Numbered from the stretch's first letter, positions 19,701-27,069 are shown. The stretch: DNA of 36,841 nucleotides from Pseudonocardia sp. (GCF_025965585.1 NZ_JAOPWR010000054.1:1-36841); one strand, 5' to 3'. Numbers and translations: made by a program. Notes: generated from the sequence alone by a model not told the origin.

Positions 19701-19725
19701 CGAACGGCTCCCCGCCGGATCGACA
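19701..19725 (-). promoter_or_regulatory. Possible ECF42-type autoregulated promoter
   Basis: On the minus strand TGTCGA (19725-19720) is followed after 17 bases by CGTG. From memory, the published ECF42 motif is TGTCGA at -35 and CG(A/T)C at -10, so the first element is exact and the second three of four. The position fits a short leader for the DGPF gene. Confidence 0.5.
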
Positions 19726-19744
19726 CCCGCCCCGAAGGATCATC

Positions 19745-20143
19745 ATGGCCCCGGTCACACTGCCCGACGACCTGCTCGCGCTCCTGAAGCAGCCCAGCCC
19801 GTGCTACCTGACGACGTTGATGCCCGACGGCTCGCCGCAGATCACCCTGACCTGGGTGGACACCGACGGGACGAACATCCTGATCAACACGGTGCAGACC
19901 CACCAGAAGGTGCGCAACATCGAGCGCGACCCACGCATTGCGGTGGCCGTCTCCGATCCCGCGGCGCCAGCGCGGTACTTCGCCGTGCGCGGGCGGGTGA
20001 CGGGAACGAGCACCGAGGGCGCCGTGGAGCACATCGAGGCGCTCGCACAGCGCTACCTCGGCACCCCCTACCCCTGGTACGGCGGCCGCGACCAGGTGCG
20101 TCTGATCCTCACGATCGAGGCGCGCCGGATCACGGGCATCTGA
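19745..20143 (+). CDS. PPOX-class F420-dependent oxidoreductase-like protein
   Basis: A 132-residue split-barrel flavin/F420-binding protein. The order LLKQPSPCYLTTLMPDGSPQITLTWVD, INTVQTHQKVRNIERDPRIAVAVSD and YFAVRGRVTG is the signature of the TIGR03618-like PPOX group, and the end DQVRLILTIEARRITG is also typical. Many actinobacterial members use F420 to reduce small organic substrates; the substrate cannot be told. AAGGA lies 5 bases before the ATG at 19745. It is divergent from the DGPF gene, leaving 96 bases for both promoters. Confidence 0.88.
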   Translation: MAPVTLPDDLLALLKQPSPCYLTTLMPDGSPQITLTWVDTDGTNILINTVQTHQKVRNIERDPRIAVAVSDPAAPARYFAVRGRVTGTSTEGAVEHIEALAQRYLGTPYPWYGGRDQVRLILTIEARRITGI

Positions 20144-20149
20144 GCGGCG

Positions 20150-20893
20150 TCAGAACTTCAGCGCGGTCCCGTACAGCTCCTCCATCGCCTCCCAGTGCCG
20201 CTGCTCGGCCGCAGCGTCGTAGGTGGGGTTGTCGGGCACCGCGAAACCGTGCGCGGCCGGGTAGGTCACCACGGTGTGGGCGACGCCGGCCTTCGTGAGG
20301 GTGTCCTCCAGCAGCGCGGCCTGCTCCGCGGTGAACGACCCGTCGTTCTCGGCGCCTGCCACGTAGACGGTGGCGCGGAGCCGGTCGGCGAGCAGGTGCG
20401 GGCTGTTCGGGTCGTCCTCCACGGCGATCCGGCCGCCGTGGAACGACGCCGCCGCCGCGACCCGGTCCGGGTGGCTACCGGCGACCAGCATCGAGGCCCG
20501 CCCGCCCATGCAGTAGCCGGTGGTGCCGACGCCCGTGCCGGCCACCTCGGGACGCTCGGCGAGGAAGTCCAGGAACGCGCCCGCGTCCGCGACGATCTTC
20601 TCGTTGGTGAGGCTCCCGACCATCCCCATCAGCCGCGTGCGCTGCTCCTGGTCGGAGAAGACCGTGGCCATGTCGAAGGGTTCGAACCCGCCCTCGCGGT
20701 AGTACACGTCGGGCAGCAGCACGGTGTAGCCCAGCCCGGCCAGCCGGTCGGCCATGGTGCGGAACGTGTCCCGGACGCCACCGGCGTCCGGAAAGATGAT
20801 CACTGCGGGCCAGGGGCCCGAGCCCTCGGGCGTGTGCAGGGTGGCGCTGCAGTCCCCGTCCGGGGCGGCGATGGTGACGTCGGTGCGTGGCAT
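20150..20893 (-). CDS. Dienelactone hydrolase family protein
   Basis: A 247-residue alpha/beta hydrolase of the dienelactone hydrolase family. The nucleophile is Cys128 in GYCMGGRAS, with Asp184 in AENDGSF and His215 in AAHGF completing the triad. The opening AVIIFPDAGGVRDTFRTMADRLAGLGYTVLLPDVYYREG is characteristic. Members hydrolyse dienelactones in chlorocatechol breakdown, but many have unknown substrates, and no catechol genes are near. ATG 20893 starts conserved sequence; the longer track ORF is rejected. Its stop lies 6 bases from the convergent PPOX stop. Confidence 0.88.
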   Translation of the reverse strand: MPRTDVTIAAPDGDCSATLHTPEGSGPWPAVIIFPDAGGVRDTFRTMADRLAGLGYTVLLPDVYYREGGFEPFDMATVFSDQEQRTRLMGMVGSLTNEKIVADAGAFLDFLAERPEVAGTGVGTTGYCMGGRASMLVAGSHPDRVAAAASFHGGRIAVEDDPNSPHLLADRLRATVYVAGAENDGSFTAEQAALLEDTLTKAGVAHTVVTYPAAHGFAVPDNPTYDAAAEQRHWEAMEELYGTALKF

Positions 20894-20922
20894 GGGCCCG
20901 ATCCTGTCGTGACGACGATGGT

Positions 20923-20967
20923 GGGGCCGTTCTACTCCGGTCGGCGATGAGTTCTCGGTACGGCCCC
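20923..20967. repeat. Inverted repeat upstream of the dienelactone hydrolase gene
   Basis: GGGGCCGT and ACGGCCCC are perfect 8-bp arms separated by 29 bases. This may be a regulator site or chance in GC-rich DNA. Confidence 0.25.
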
Positions 20968-21017
20968 GGTCCGTCCCTGGCGGGTGCACGAGCTCCCGCT
21001 GACCGAGAGGCACCGAC

Positions 21018-21128
21018 ATGACCAGCACCACGCTCTCCGCCCGCAGCATCTGGACGGCGCCGGCCGTCGCCGTGACGGTCCTGTCCGCGGCTACGCCAGG
21101 CCGAGCATCCGCACCGCGTTGTCCTTGA
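21018..21128 (+). pseudogene. Truncated start of a small membrane-protein gene
   Basis: An ATG with a GAGAGG ribosome site 7 bases upstream opens MTSTTLSARSIWTAPAVAV, running on into TVLSAATPG and stopping after 36 residues inside the end of the convergent amidohydrolase gene. It reads like the first transmembrane segment of a small membrane protein, with sequence sense lost close to 21090, exactly where the amidohydrolase stop lies. I infer a gene cut off by deletion or insertion; the parent family is not certain. A real 36-residue peptide is the alternative. Confidence 0.45.
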
Positions 21129-21957
21129 GGATCAGCGGCCGGACCTCGTCCTTGATCTCCAGCGTCGCGAAGTCGGCCAGCCAGCGGTCGGGGGTGATCA
21201 CCGGGAAGTCCGACCCGAACAGCACCTTCTCCCGCAGCAGCGAGTTCGCGGCGCGCACCAGCTGCGGCGGGAAGTACTTCGGCGACCACCCCGACAGGTC
21301 GATGTAGACGTTCGCCTTGTGCGTCGCGATCGAGATCGCCTCGTCCTGCCACGGCACCGACGGGTGCGCCAGCACCACCGTCAGATCCGGGAAGTCGGCC
21401 GCCACGTCGTCGAGCAGCATGGGGTCGGAGTAGCGCAGCTTGATCCCGCGTCCGCCCGGGAGACCGGCTCCGATCCCCGTCTGCCCGGTGTGGAACAGCG
21501 CGGGCACGCCGAGCTCGGCGATCGTCTCGTAGAGCGGGTAGAACGCGATGTCGTCGGGACGGAAAGCCTGCAGGCTGGGGTGGAACTTGAACCCCCGCAC
21601 CCCGTGCTCCCCCACCAGCCGCCGGATCCGTGTGACCGACGCCTTCCCGCCGTGCGGATCCACCGACCCGAACGGGATGAGCACGTCGGCGTGGGCGGCC
21701 GCGGCGTCGGCGATCTCCTCGCTCGACAGCGCCGGGTGCCCCGTGCCCGACGGCGCGTCCACCGTGAACACCACGGCGGCGGCGTTGCGGGCCCGGTAGT
21801 GCTCGGCGATCACCTCCACCGTCGGGGTGCGGTCCTGGTCGGCGCGGAAGTACGTCGCCGACGCGTCCATCAGCTCCTGGTCGAGGGAGAAGCAGCCATG
21901 GCCGTCCTGCTCGACGTGGACGTGCACGTCGATCGCGTCCAGTGCGGCCACGTCCAT
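21091..21957 (-). CDS. Amidohydrolase-2 family metal-dependent hydrolase
   Basis: A 288-residue TIM-barrel amidohydrolase of the ACMSD/gamma-resorcylate decarboxylase-like branch. Metal-site residues are visible in AIDVHVHV near the start, FKFHPSLQAF, VPALFHTGQTG and LFGSDFPVITPDRW, with VLAHPSVPWQDEA and YIDLSGWSPKYFP between. Family members hydrolyse or decarboxylate small carboxylic or aromatic substrates; the substrate is unknown. GGGAGG lies 7 bases before the ATG at 21957. The gene ends beside a truncated ORF on the other strand, which may mark a recombination junction. Confidence 0.85.
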   Translation of the reverse strand: MDVAALDAIDVHVHVEQDGHGCFSLDQELMDASATYFRADQDRTPTVEVIAEHYRARNAAAVVFTVDAPSGTGHPALSSEEIADAAAAHADVLIPFGSVDPHGGKASVTRIRRLVGEHGVRGFKFHPSLQAFRPDDIAFYPLYETIAELGVPALFHTGQTGIGAGLPGGRGIKLRYSDPMLLDDVAADFPDLTVVLAHPSVPWQDEAISIATHKANVYIDLSGWSPKYFPPQLVRAANSLLREKVLFGSDFPVITPDRWLADFATLEIKDEVRPLILKDNAVRMLGLA

Positions 21958-22041
21958 CTCAGGTCCTCCCGCGAGCCGTCCGGTCCGGCGGGCCCGACGC
22001 TACGCCCGTGATCGGGAAGCCCCGAGCGTCAGGGAGCAGGG

Positions 22042-22272
22042 TCAGGACGCCATCCGCCTCGACACCGGCCGTTCGGCGGCGAGGGCCGCCACGAGACGGC
22101 GGCGGGCCCGGGCGCGGGCGTCGGGAGCGGGGGCCAGCAGCGGGCGCAGGCGCACCAGCGCGGCGACGACCTCCCGCTCGCGTGCACGGTTCTCACCCGC
22201 CGCGCGCCGGGGTGCGGGGACCGCGTGCCGGACGGCGTCGTTCCGGTCGGTGGCGACGACATCGGTGCTCAT
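22042..22272 (-). CDS. Small basic helical protein, unrecognised
   Basis: A 76-residue protein beginning MSTDVVATDRNDAVRHAV, with GGAGG 8 bases upstream of the ATG at 22272. The central region REREVVAALVRLRPLLAPAPDARARARRRLVAAL resembles the short helix at the N-terminus of actinobacterial DUF5667/anti-sigma-like proteins, but nothing else of such a protein is present. It is Arg/Ala-rich and has no membrane segment. It could be a short regulator or a remnant of a longer gene. The strong ribosome site supports translation. Confidence 0.5.
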   Translation of the reverse strand: MSTDVVATDRNDAVRHAVPAPRRAAGENRAREREVVAALVRLRPLLAPAPDARARARRRLVAALAAERPVSRRMAS

Positions 22273-22440
22273 ACGACTTTCCTCCTGACGACCGGGGAGC
22301 GGGTCCTCGGCCGGGTGGCGGCTAGGCGGTTCACCCATTCATCGCAGTCACGCACCGCAGCGTTTCAGTGGCTGCGAGGTGACCTCCCCGGCGGGCGCGC
22401 ACAGAAACCGCCGAGATCGCCAACCGGTTGAGTAACTGGA

Positions 22441-22560
22441 ATGACGTCTGTCGCACCGAGCGCGCTCGCCGGTCGCCTGGCGCAGCGGTTCAGCACGCCG
22501 ACGGCGGAGCGGTTCACCCTGCCCGAGTACCGGCCGGGAGAAGGCACTCCGCGCCCATGA
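22441..22560 (+). other. Short ORF of doubtful status in the 295-base gap before the GMC gene
   Basis: The gap 22273-22567 contains a 39-codon ORF starting MTSVAPSALAGRLAQRFSTP with no clear ribosome site. It may be a gene remnant or chance. Nothing else is seen in the gap. Confidence 0.2.
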
Positions 22561-22567
22561 CGCAGCT

Positions 22568-24193
22568 CTAGACGCGCGCCCGCGCGCGGCCCGTCGGGGC
22601 CGCGGAGTGCAGCTGCGCCTTGAGGTGGTCGGCCAGCCGGATCGTCAGTGCGACGATCATCTGGGTGGGGTTGGCGTGCCCGGACGTCGGGAACACCGAG
22701 CTCCCCGCGACGTACAGGCCGTCGACGCCGTACACGGCGCCGTCGGTGTCGACCACGCCGTCGGTCGGGCACGCGGCCATCCGCGTGGTGCCGGACGGGT
22801 GGGCGGCGTCGTGGAACGCCCGCGTGTACGCGTCCTCGGTGGTGAGGTCGTACAGGTCGGGGGCGGGCAGTCCGAGCCGGCGCATCTCCGCAGCGAACGC
22901 GCGTGCGGTGCGGGTGACGGTCGCGATCTCCTGCTCGCTGCTGCGCCAGTGGATGCGCGCGATCGGCGTGCCGAACGCGTCGACGGTGTCGGCGAGCGTC
23001 ACGCGGCTCTCGGGGTCGGGCACCTGCTCGACGATGCAGACCACGTCGAGCGACGCGACGTCCCGGAGCGGGCCGCGGTGGTCGACGATGCGGCGCTTGG
23101 TGCCCTCGGCCAGCATCGCCGCGCCGCGCAGCACGTTCCGGGCGTTGCGTCCGACCGGGGCCTCGCGGCGCGCGAGCCGCCCCAGCGACGTCAGCGGATC
23201 GTCCTCGACCGGGATCCCGACCATCCACAGTGCACAGTTGAGCAGTCCCTCGGCGCGCTGGACCTCGTGGCTCAACGCGACGCCGGGCGTGGAGAGGAAC
23301 GTCTCGCCGCCGACCGTGGTGCGGTAGTCACCGAAGATGCGCTGCACCGCCACGCGATCGCTCTGCCGGAACCGACCCACCATGCCCCGCGGGTGGTCCA
23401 TCAGGTGGCGGCCGACCAGGTCGTGGTCGTTGCCGAGGCCGGCCGGGATCCGTCGGTTCGACGCCAGCAGGAGGCGCGCGTTCTCGATCGCACCGCCGCA
23501 GAGCACGGTGAACCGCGCCCGCACGGAGCGGCGCTGCCCGTCGCGCCCGGTCACCTCCACCGCGTCGACGCCCTCCCCCGGGGCGTCCACGTCGATGCTG
23601 GTGACGGTGGCGTTGAGGAAGCCCCGCACGGTGGGAGCGTGCACCCGCAGCGCGTCGGGGCCGAACCGCATCGAGTCACGCGGGTTCGCCGAGTCGCGGC
23701 TGTAGGTCCACGAGTAGTGCCGGAGCAGCGACGCGTCGAACGACGGGCTGGTCGCCGACCGGGCGGCCACGGTGCGTTCGTCGGTGTTGTCGGCGACGTC
23801 GATGCCGAGGTAGGGCATCGACCGCGCGAAGTAGGGCGCGAGCAGGCGGCGGTCGAGGGGCCAGCCGGAGTTCGGCACCCAGTCACGGTGGGTGAAGTCC
23901 AGGTCGTCGAACACGGCGGCGCGGCCCGACCACGTGTGCGACGTCCCGCCGAGCACGCGGTTGCGCACGGCGAACTCGTCGGTGACCCGGCGGCGGCCGG
24001 TGCTCTCGGTGGCGTTGAGCGCGTCGTTCCAGGCGTCCTCGTCGCGGTCGCCGCTCTCCAGCAGCACGACCTTCACCCGGCTGCCGGCCAGCTCGCGGGC
24101 GAGCGTGAGACCGGCCGGCCCGGTGCCGACGATGCAGACGTCGGCGTCGAGCACGGTCCCCGGGTGGAGGGCCCGCAGGTCCCGGAAGTCCAT
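22568..24193 (-). CDS. GMC-family FAD oxidoreductase
   Basis: A 541-residue glucose-methanol-choline oxidoreductase. FAD binding is shown by DADVCIVGTGPAGLTLARELAG near residues 17-38 and VVLLESGD. RVLGGTSHTWSGRA and VLCGGAIENARLLLAS are family motifs, and the C-terminus has HPSGTTRMAACPTDGVVD, GLYVAGSSVFPTSGHANPTQMIVAL with the catalytic His/Asn region. No signal peptide is present. The substrate is unknown; sugar, alcohol or sterol-like compounds are possible. GGAGG lies 8 bases before the ATG at 24193. A TGTCGA box lies about 165 bases upstream on the coding strand, a possible target of the neighbouring ECF42 factor. Confidence 0.88.
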   Translation of the reverse strand: MDFRDLRALHPGTVLDADVCIVGTGPAGLTLARELAGSRVKVVLLESGDRDEDAWNDALNATESTGRRRVTDEFAVRNRVLGGTSHTWSGRAAVFDDLDFTHRDWVPNSGWPLDRRLLAPYFARSMPYLGIDVADNTDERTVAARSATSPSFDASLLRHYSWTYSRDSANPRDSMRFGPDALRVHAPTVRGFLNATVTSIDVDAPGEGVDAVEVTGRDGQRRSVRARFTVLCGGAIENARLLLASNRRIPAGLGNDHDLVGRHLMDHPRGMVGRFRQSDRVAVQRIFGDYRTTVGGETFLSTPGVALSHEVQRAEGLLNCALWMVGIPVEDDPLTSLGRLARREAPVGRNARNVLRGAAMLAEGTKRRIVDHRGPLRDVASLDVVCIVEQVPDPESRVTLADTVDAFGTPIARIHWRSSEQEIATVTRTARAFAAEMRRLGLPAPDLYDLTTEDAYTRAFHDAAHPSGTTRMAACPTDGVVDTDGAVYGVDGLYVAGSSVFPTSGHANPTQMIVALTIRLADHLKAQLHSAAPTGRARARV

Positions 24194-24397
24194 GGTGAAC
24201 GCCTCCAGCGTCGATCGGCACGGTGGAGCGGGCTCCACGGTCGTTCAACGTCGCCCCGACGGTGGCGATGCGGTGCCCGATCGGAGGGCGTTTCAGCCGC
24301 AGGTCACCGGGTCCGGACGATCGGCGGGCCCGACGGCTCGAACGCGGGTAACGTCCCCTCGACAACTTGAGCTCTCACTCATCGACCTGGAGGATCC

Positions 24398-24817
24398 GTG
24401 CCCCGATGGACGCCGTCCCACCTTCCGGTCCGCCTCACCGCGGGCGCCTTCATCCTCAACGCCGGTCTGGGCAAGTGGTCGGGTGACGAGCAGACCGCCG
24501 CAGGCCTCCACGGCATGGCGGCGGGCACCTACCCGTTCCTGAAGTCGATCGACCCGCCGAGGTTCCTCAAGCTGCTCGCCGGCGCGGAGATCGGGCTGGG
24601 GGCCGCGCTCCTCGCGCCGTTCGTCCCCGCCGGGGTGGCCGGCGTCGGGCTGACCGGTTTCGCCGCGGGGCTGCTCGGGCTCTACGTCCGGACGCCCGGG
24701 ATGCGGCAGGGGATCCGTCCGACGCAGCAGGGCACCGCGATCGCCAAGGACGTCTGGCTGCTCGGCATGGGCGCGGGCCTCGTCCTCGACGCCCTGTCCG
24801 CACGCAGGTCGAGCTAG
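24398..24817 (+). CDS. DoxX-like small membrane protein
   Basis: A 139-residue membrane protein with DoxX-like layout. It has an N-terminal helix with HLPVRLTAGAFILNAGLGKWSGDE, two central helices (LLAGAEIGLGAALLAPFVPAG and VAGVGLTGFAAGLLGLYV) and a last helix VWLLGMGAGLVLDAL. The RPTQQGTAIAKDVWLLG segment is conserved in actinobacterial homologues. Function is uncertain; DoxX proteins have been linked to redox complexes in the membrane. GGAGG lies 4 bases before the GTG at 24398. It is divergent from the GMC oxidoreductase. Confidence 0.78.
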   Translation: MPRWTPSHLPVRLTAGAFILNAGLGKWSGDEQTAAGLHGMAAGTYPFLKSIDPPRFLKLLAGAEIGLGAALLAPFVPAGVAGVGLTGFAAGLLGLYVRTPGMRQGIRPTQQGTAIAKDVWLLGMGAGLVLDALSARRSS

Positions 24818-24863
24818 GCGCCGCGCGGCGGGAGTGCCCCGCGGGCGCCGGGTTGACGCGAGC

Positions 24864-24985
24864 ATGAGGATCGGCATCACCCGCAAGCTCAGGGCTCTCG
24901 GGCACGAGGTGCGCGTCGCCGACTCGCGGGACCCCGGGACGCTCGCGGATCTCGCATCCGAGACCGGTGCCGGCCGAGGCGCCGC
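24864..24985 (+). pseudogene. Remnant of an F420-dependent NADP oxidoreductase-type gene
   Basis: The ORF opens MRIGI and goes straight to TRKLRALGHEVRVADSRD, PGTLADLASETGA, then loses sense. Intact family members read MRIGIIGTGNIG followed by an equivalent helix, so the Gly-rich NADP loop (about 10 residues) has been deleted in frame and the rest of the roughly 200-residue protein is missing. Without the GxGxxG loop it cannot bind nucleotide. I take it as a dead fragment. The 210-base spacer around it ends in a large palindrome. Confidence 0.7.
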
Positions 24986-25023
24986 GCGAGCGCCCGGCCG
25001 ACATCCGGGCGGAGTGACCCGGT

Positions 25024-25049
25024 GCCGGCCGGGCCGCGGCCCGGCCGGC
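25024..25049. terminator. Perfect 26-bp GC palindrome after the aldehyde dehydrogenase gene
   Basis: GCCGGCCGGGCC followed by GC and GGCCCGGCCGGC makes an uninterrupted 26-base palindrome one base from the aldehyde dehydrogenase stop. As RNA it could fold into a hairpin ending minus-strand transcription. No T-tract is seen. Confidence 0.55.
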
Positions 25050-25050
25050 G

Positions 25051-26475
25051 TCAGGCCCCGCCGAAGACCGACTTGATCTCCAGGAACTCCCGGAGCCCGA
25101 AGTCGGCGTACTCGCGTCCGTTGCCGGACTGCTTGTAACCGCCGAACGCACCCGCGAAGTCGAGGCCGGCCCCGTTGATGTGCACCATGCCGGTGCGCAT
25201 CCGCTTCGCGACCTCGCGCGCCCGCGCCGGGTCGGCCGAGGAGACGAAGCCGGAGAGGCCGTACTCGGTGTCGTTCGCGATGCGGACGGCGTCGTCCTCG
25301 TCGGTGTAGGCGATGAGGGTGATGACCGGCCCGAAGATCTCCTCGCGCGCGATCGTCATGTCGTTGGTGACACCGGACAGCACGGTCGGCCGGACGAACC
25401 AGCCCTTCTCCCGGCCCTCGGGCCGCCCGAGGCCGCCCGCCACCAGGGTGGCGCCCTGGTCGAGAGCGCTCTGCACGAGTCGCTGCACCTTGTCGTAGGC
25501 CGCCTGCGAGATCAGCGGGCCGATGCGGACGCCGGGCTCGTCGGGCGCGCCGACCGTGATCGCCGCGGCGGCGTCGCGGGCGATGGCCTCGGCCTCGGCC
25601 ATCCGCGCCTCCGGCACGAGGAAGCGCGTGCCGGCGTTGCACGACTGGCCCGAGTTGGCGCACACGTCGCCCATGTCGCGCGGGATGGCGACGGCGAGGT
25701 CGACGTCGTCGAGCAGGATGTTGGCCGACTTGCCACCCAGCTCCTGCGCCACCCGCTTGACGGTGGGCGCCGCGCTCAGGGCCACCTCCACACCGGCGCG
25801 GGTGGACCCGGTGAACGACACCATGTCGACGTCCGGATGCGAGGTCAGCGCCGAGCCGACGGTGGGCCCGTCGCCGTGCACGAGGTTGAACACGCCCGCC
25901 GGCACACCGGCCTCGTGCAGGATCTCGGCGAGGATGACGGCGTTGAGCGGGGCCAGCTCCGACGGCTTGAGCACCATGGTGCAGCCGGCCGCCAGCGCGG
26001 GAGCCACCTTGGCGCCGATGAGCAGCGGCGGCCAGTTCCACGGGGTGATCAGCCCGCACACCCCGATGGCCTCGTGGCGCATCAGGGTGGTGCCCCGGGT
26101 CTCCTCGAAGGCGAAGTTCTTCAGGGCGTCGAGCGCGGAGGCGAACTGCCCGAGCCCGGCACCGACCTGGGCTGCCCGCGCCAGCTCGGCGGGAGCCCCG
26201 ATCTCCGCCATGATCGCCTGGGCGAGGTCCTCGCCGCGGCTCTGGAAGACCTCGATGATGCGCTCCAGGAGCGCGATCCGCTCGGCCACCGGCGTGGCCG
26301 AGAAGGACGGGAAGGCCGCGCGAGCCGCCGCCACCGCCCGATCGACATCGGCCGCACCACCGAGGGCCACGGTGGCGATCGGCTGCTCGGTGGAGGGGTC
26401 GATCACGTCCAGGGTCGCCGTCGTGGACGGCGCCACCCACTCACCGGCGACATAGAAACGATCCGCGTTCTGCAC
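25051..26475 (-). CDS. NAD(P)-dependent aldehyde dehydrogenase
   Basis: A 474-residue aldehyde dehydrogenase. Visible residues are the Asn of GLITPWNWPPLL, the cofactor site MVLKPSELAPLNA, GDGPTVGSAL, SFTGSTRAG, the general-base Glu of QELGGKSANILLDD and the catalytic Cys of NSGQSCNAGTRFLVP. EEIFGPVITLI and FGGYKQSGNGREYG-like sequence (GREYADFG) close the fold. It oxidises an aldehyde to the acid in the cytoplasm; the substrate is not known. GTG 26475 is chosen because GAGGAG lies 6 bases upstream; the much longer track ORF in another frame is a shadow. A palindromic operator lies 15 bases upstream, so the gene is likely repressed by a local-type regulator, though none is adjacent. Confidence 0.92.
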   Translation of the reverse strand: MQNADRFYVAGEWVAPSTTATLDVIDPSTEQPIATVALGGAADVDRAVAAARAAFPSFSATPVAERIALLERIIEVFQSRGEDLAQAIMAEIGAPAELARAAQVGAGLGQFASALDALKNFAFEETRGTTLMRHEAIGVCGLITPWNWPPLLIGAKVAPALAAGCTMVLKPSELAPLNAVILAEILHEAGVPAGVFNLVHGDGPTVGSALTSHPDVDMVSFTGSTRAGVEVALSAAPTVKRVAQELGGKSANILLDDVDLAVAIPRDMGDVCANSGQSCNAGTRFLVPEARMAEAEAIARDAAAAITVGAPDEPGVRIGPLISQAAYDKVQRLVQSALDQGATLVAGGLGRPEGREKGWFVRPTVLSGVTNDMTIAREEIFGPVITLIAYTDEDDAVRIANDTEYGLSGFVSSADPARAREVAKRMRTGMVHINGAGLDFAGAFGGYKQSGNGREYADFGLREFLEIKSVFGGA

Positions 26476-26489
26476 CCGTCACTCCTCGG

Positions 26490-26513
26490 TAGACTAGAAT
26501 CCTTTCTAGTCTA
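26490..26513. promoter_or_regulatory. Palindromic operator upstream of the aldehyde dehydrogenase gene
   Basis: TAGACTAGAA and TTCTAGTCTA are perfect 10-bp inverted arms around TCCT. It is AT-richer than its surroundings and lies at the expected promoter position 15-38 bases before the GTG. The form fits a TetR- or MarR-type dimeric repressor; no such gene is next door. Confidence 0.8.
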
Positions 26514-26581
26514 GGCACGACGGGGAGCACTGATCAACCCGACGTACGACACAGTCAGCCCGAGCGAGGTCACGACGGGGA

Positions 26582-26600
26582 ACTAGAACCCTTTATGGTC
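26582..26600. promoter_or_regulatory. Second, degenerate copy of the operator
   Basis: ACTAGAACCCTTTATGGTC matches 16 of 19 bases of ACTAGAATCCTTTCTAGTC in the first operator, 89 bases away in the same orientation. The left arm is intact and the right arm is damaged. CACGACGGGGA also occurs twice between them (26516 and 26571), which suggests a local duplication. Confidence 0.6.
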
Positions 26601-26731
26601 CGGTCGACGTGCGGTTCGCCTCAGCGCCCACCAGGACCTCGCGTAGCCGCGTGACGAACGCCGCGGGGCGGCGCCTCGTGGGCGATCGCGGTGCGGACCA
26701 GGTCGGGATGGGCTCGGGCGAGGGCCGGCGC
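26593..26731 (-). pseudogene. Alpha/beta hydrolase remnant with central deletion
   Basis: On the minus strand one frame reads LAPALARAHPDLVRTAIAHEAPP, the segment around the second helix of alpha/beta hydrolases. It breaks off, and the next frame reads AAFVTRLREVLVGAEANRTSTGP with a TAA at 26593-26595, a plausible C-terminus. The two parts are directly joined, so some 150 or more residues between them, with the His/Asp of the triad, are gone. I infer a dead gene; the stop even lies within the second operator copy. Confidence 0.6.
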
Positions 26732-26732
26732 G

Positions 26733-26825
26733 AGCCTGCGCGACGGGCGCATCGCGGAGGTCACGTCGTTCATCGGGGCCGAGCACGTCACGCTCCTCGG
26801 CCCGCCCGCCACCGCCGGCTCCTGA
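26733..26825 (+). pseudogene. C-terminal fragment of a SnoaL-like domain protein
   Basis: The plus strand reads SLRDGRIAEVTSFIGAEHVT then LLGPPATAGS and stops. DGRIAEVTxF near a C-terminus is typical of SnoaL-like domains, including those fused to ECF sigma factors of the SigJ/ECF41 kind. Nothing upstream continues it; the sequence switches at about 26732 to the hydrolase remnant on the other strand. Two dead genes therefore appear joined end to end. Confidence 0.5.
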
Positions 26826-26835
26826 GCCGTCGGGG

Positions 26836-27069
26836 TCAGTCGTCCCCGCCGTCCCGCAGCTTCAGCACGATCCGCAGGACGCACTCGACGGCCGACTCGA
26901 ACGCACCGCCCCGCAGCTCGCCCCGTACCGCGAGGTTCTGCGAGGCGAACTGGAGCAGCTGGTCCGGCCCGACCCGGCGCACGACGAGCGCGGCGATCTC
27001 CTCCAGATCGAGGCCGGGATTGTCCAGGCGGGTCAGTGCGAACTCGACGACCAGCTCCTCGTCCGTCAC
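26836..27069 (-). CDS. Small acidic helical protein, unrecognised
   Basis: A 77-residue protein starting MTDEELVVEFALTRLDN. It is predicted to be nearly all helix, with LDLEEIAALVVRRVGPDQLLQFASQNLAV and ESAVECVLRIVLKLRDGGDD. No membrane segment or known motif is seen. AAAGGGG lies 4 bases before the GTG at 27069, and a short start gives a compact protein; the track ORF to 27444 overlaps the promoter and start of the multicopper oxidase and is rejected. It is divergent from that oxidase, so a regulatory link is possible but not shown. Confidence 0.55.
   Translation of the reverse strand: MTDEELVVEFALTRLDNPGLDLEEIAALVVRRVGPDQLLQFASQNLAVRGELRGGAFESAVECVLRIVLKLRDGGDD

Noticed and set aside
24293-26440. 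715-codon minus-strand ORF over the aldehyde dehydrogenase
   Set aside because: It is the same strand but another frame of a clear aldehyde dehydrogenase, with Arg/Gly-rich nonsense sequence.
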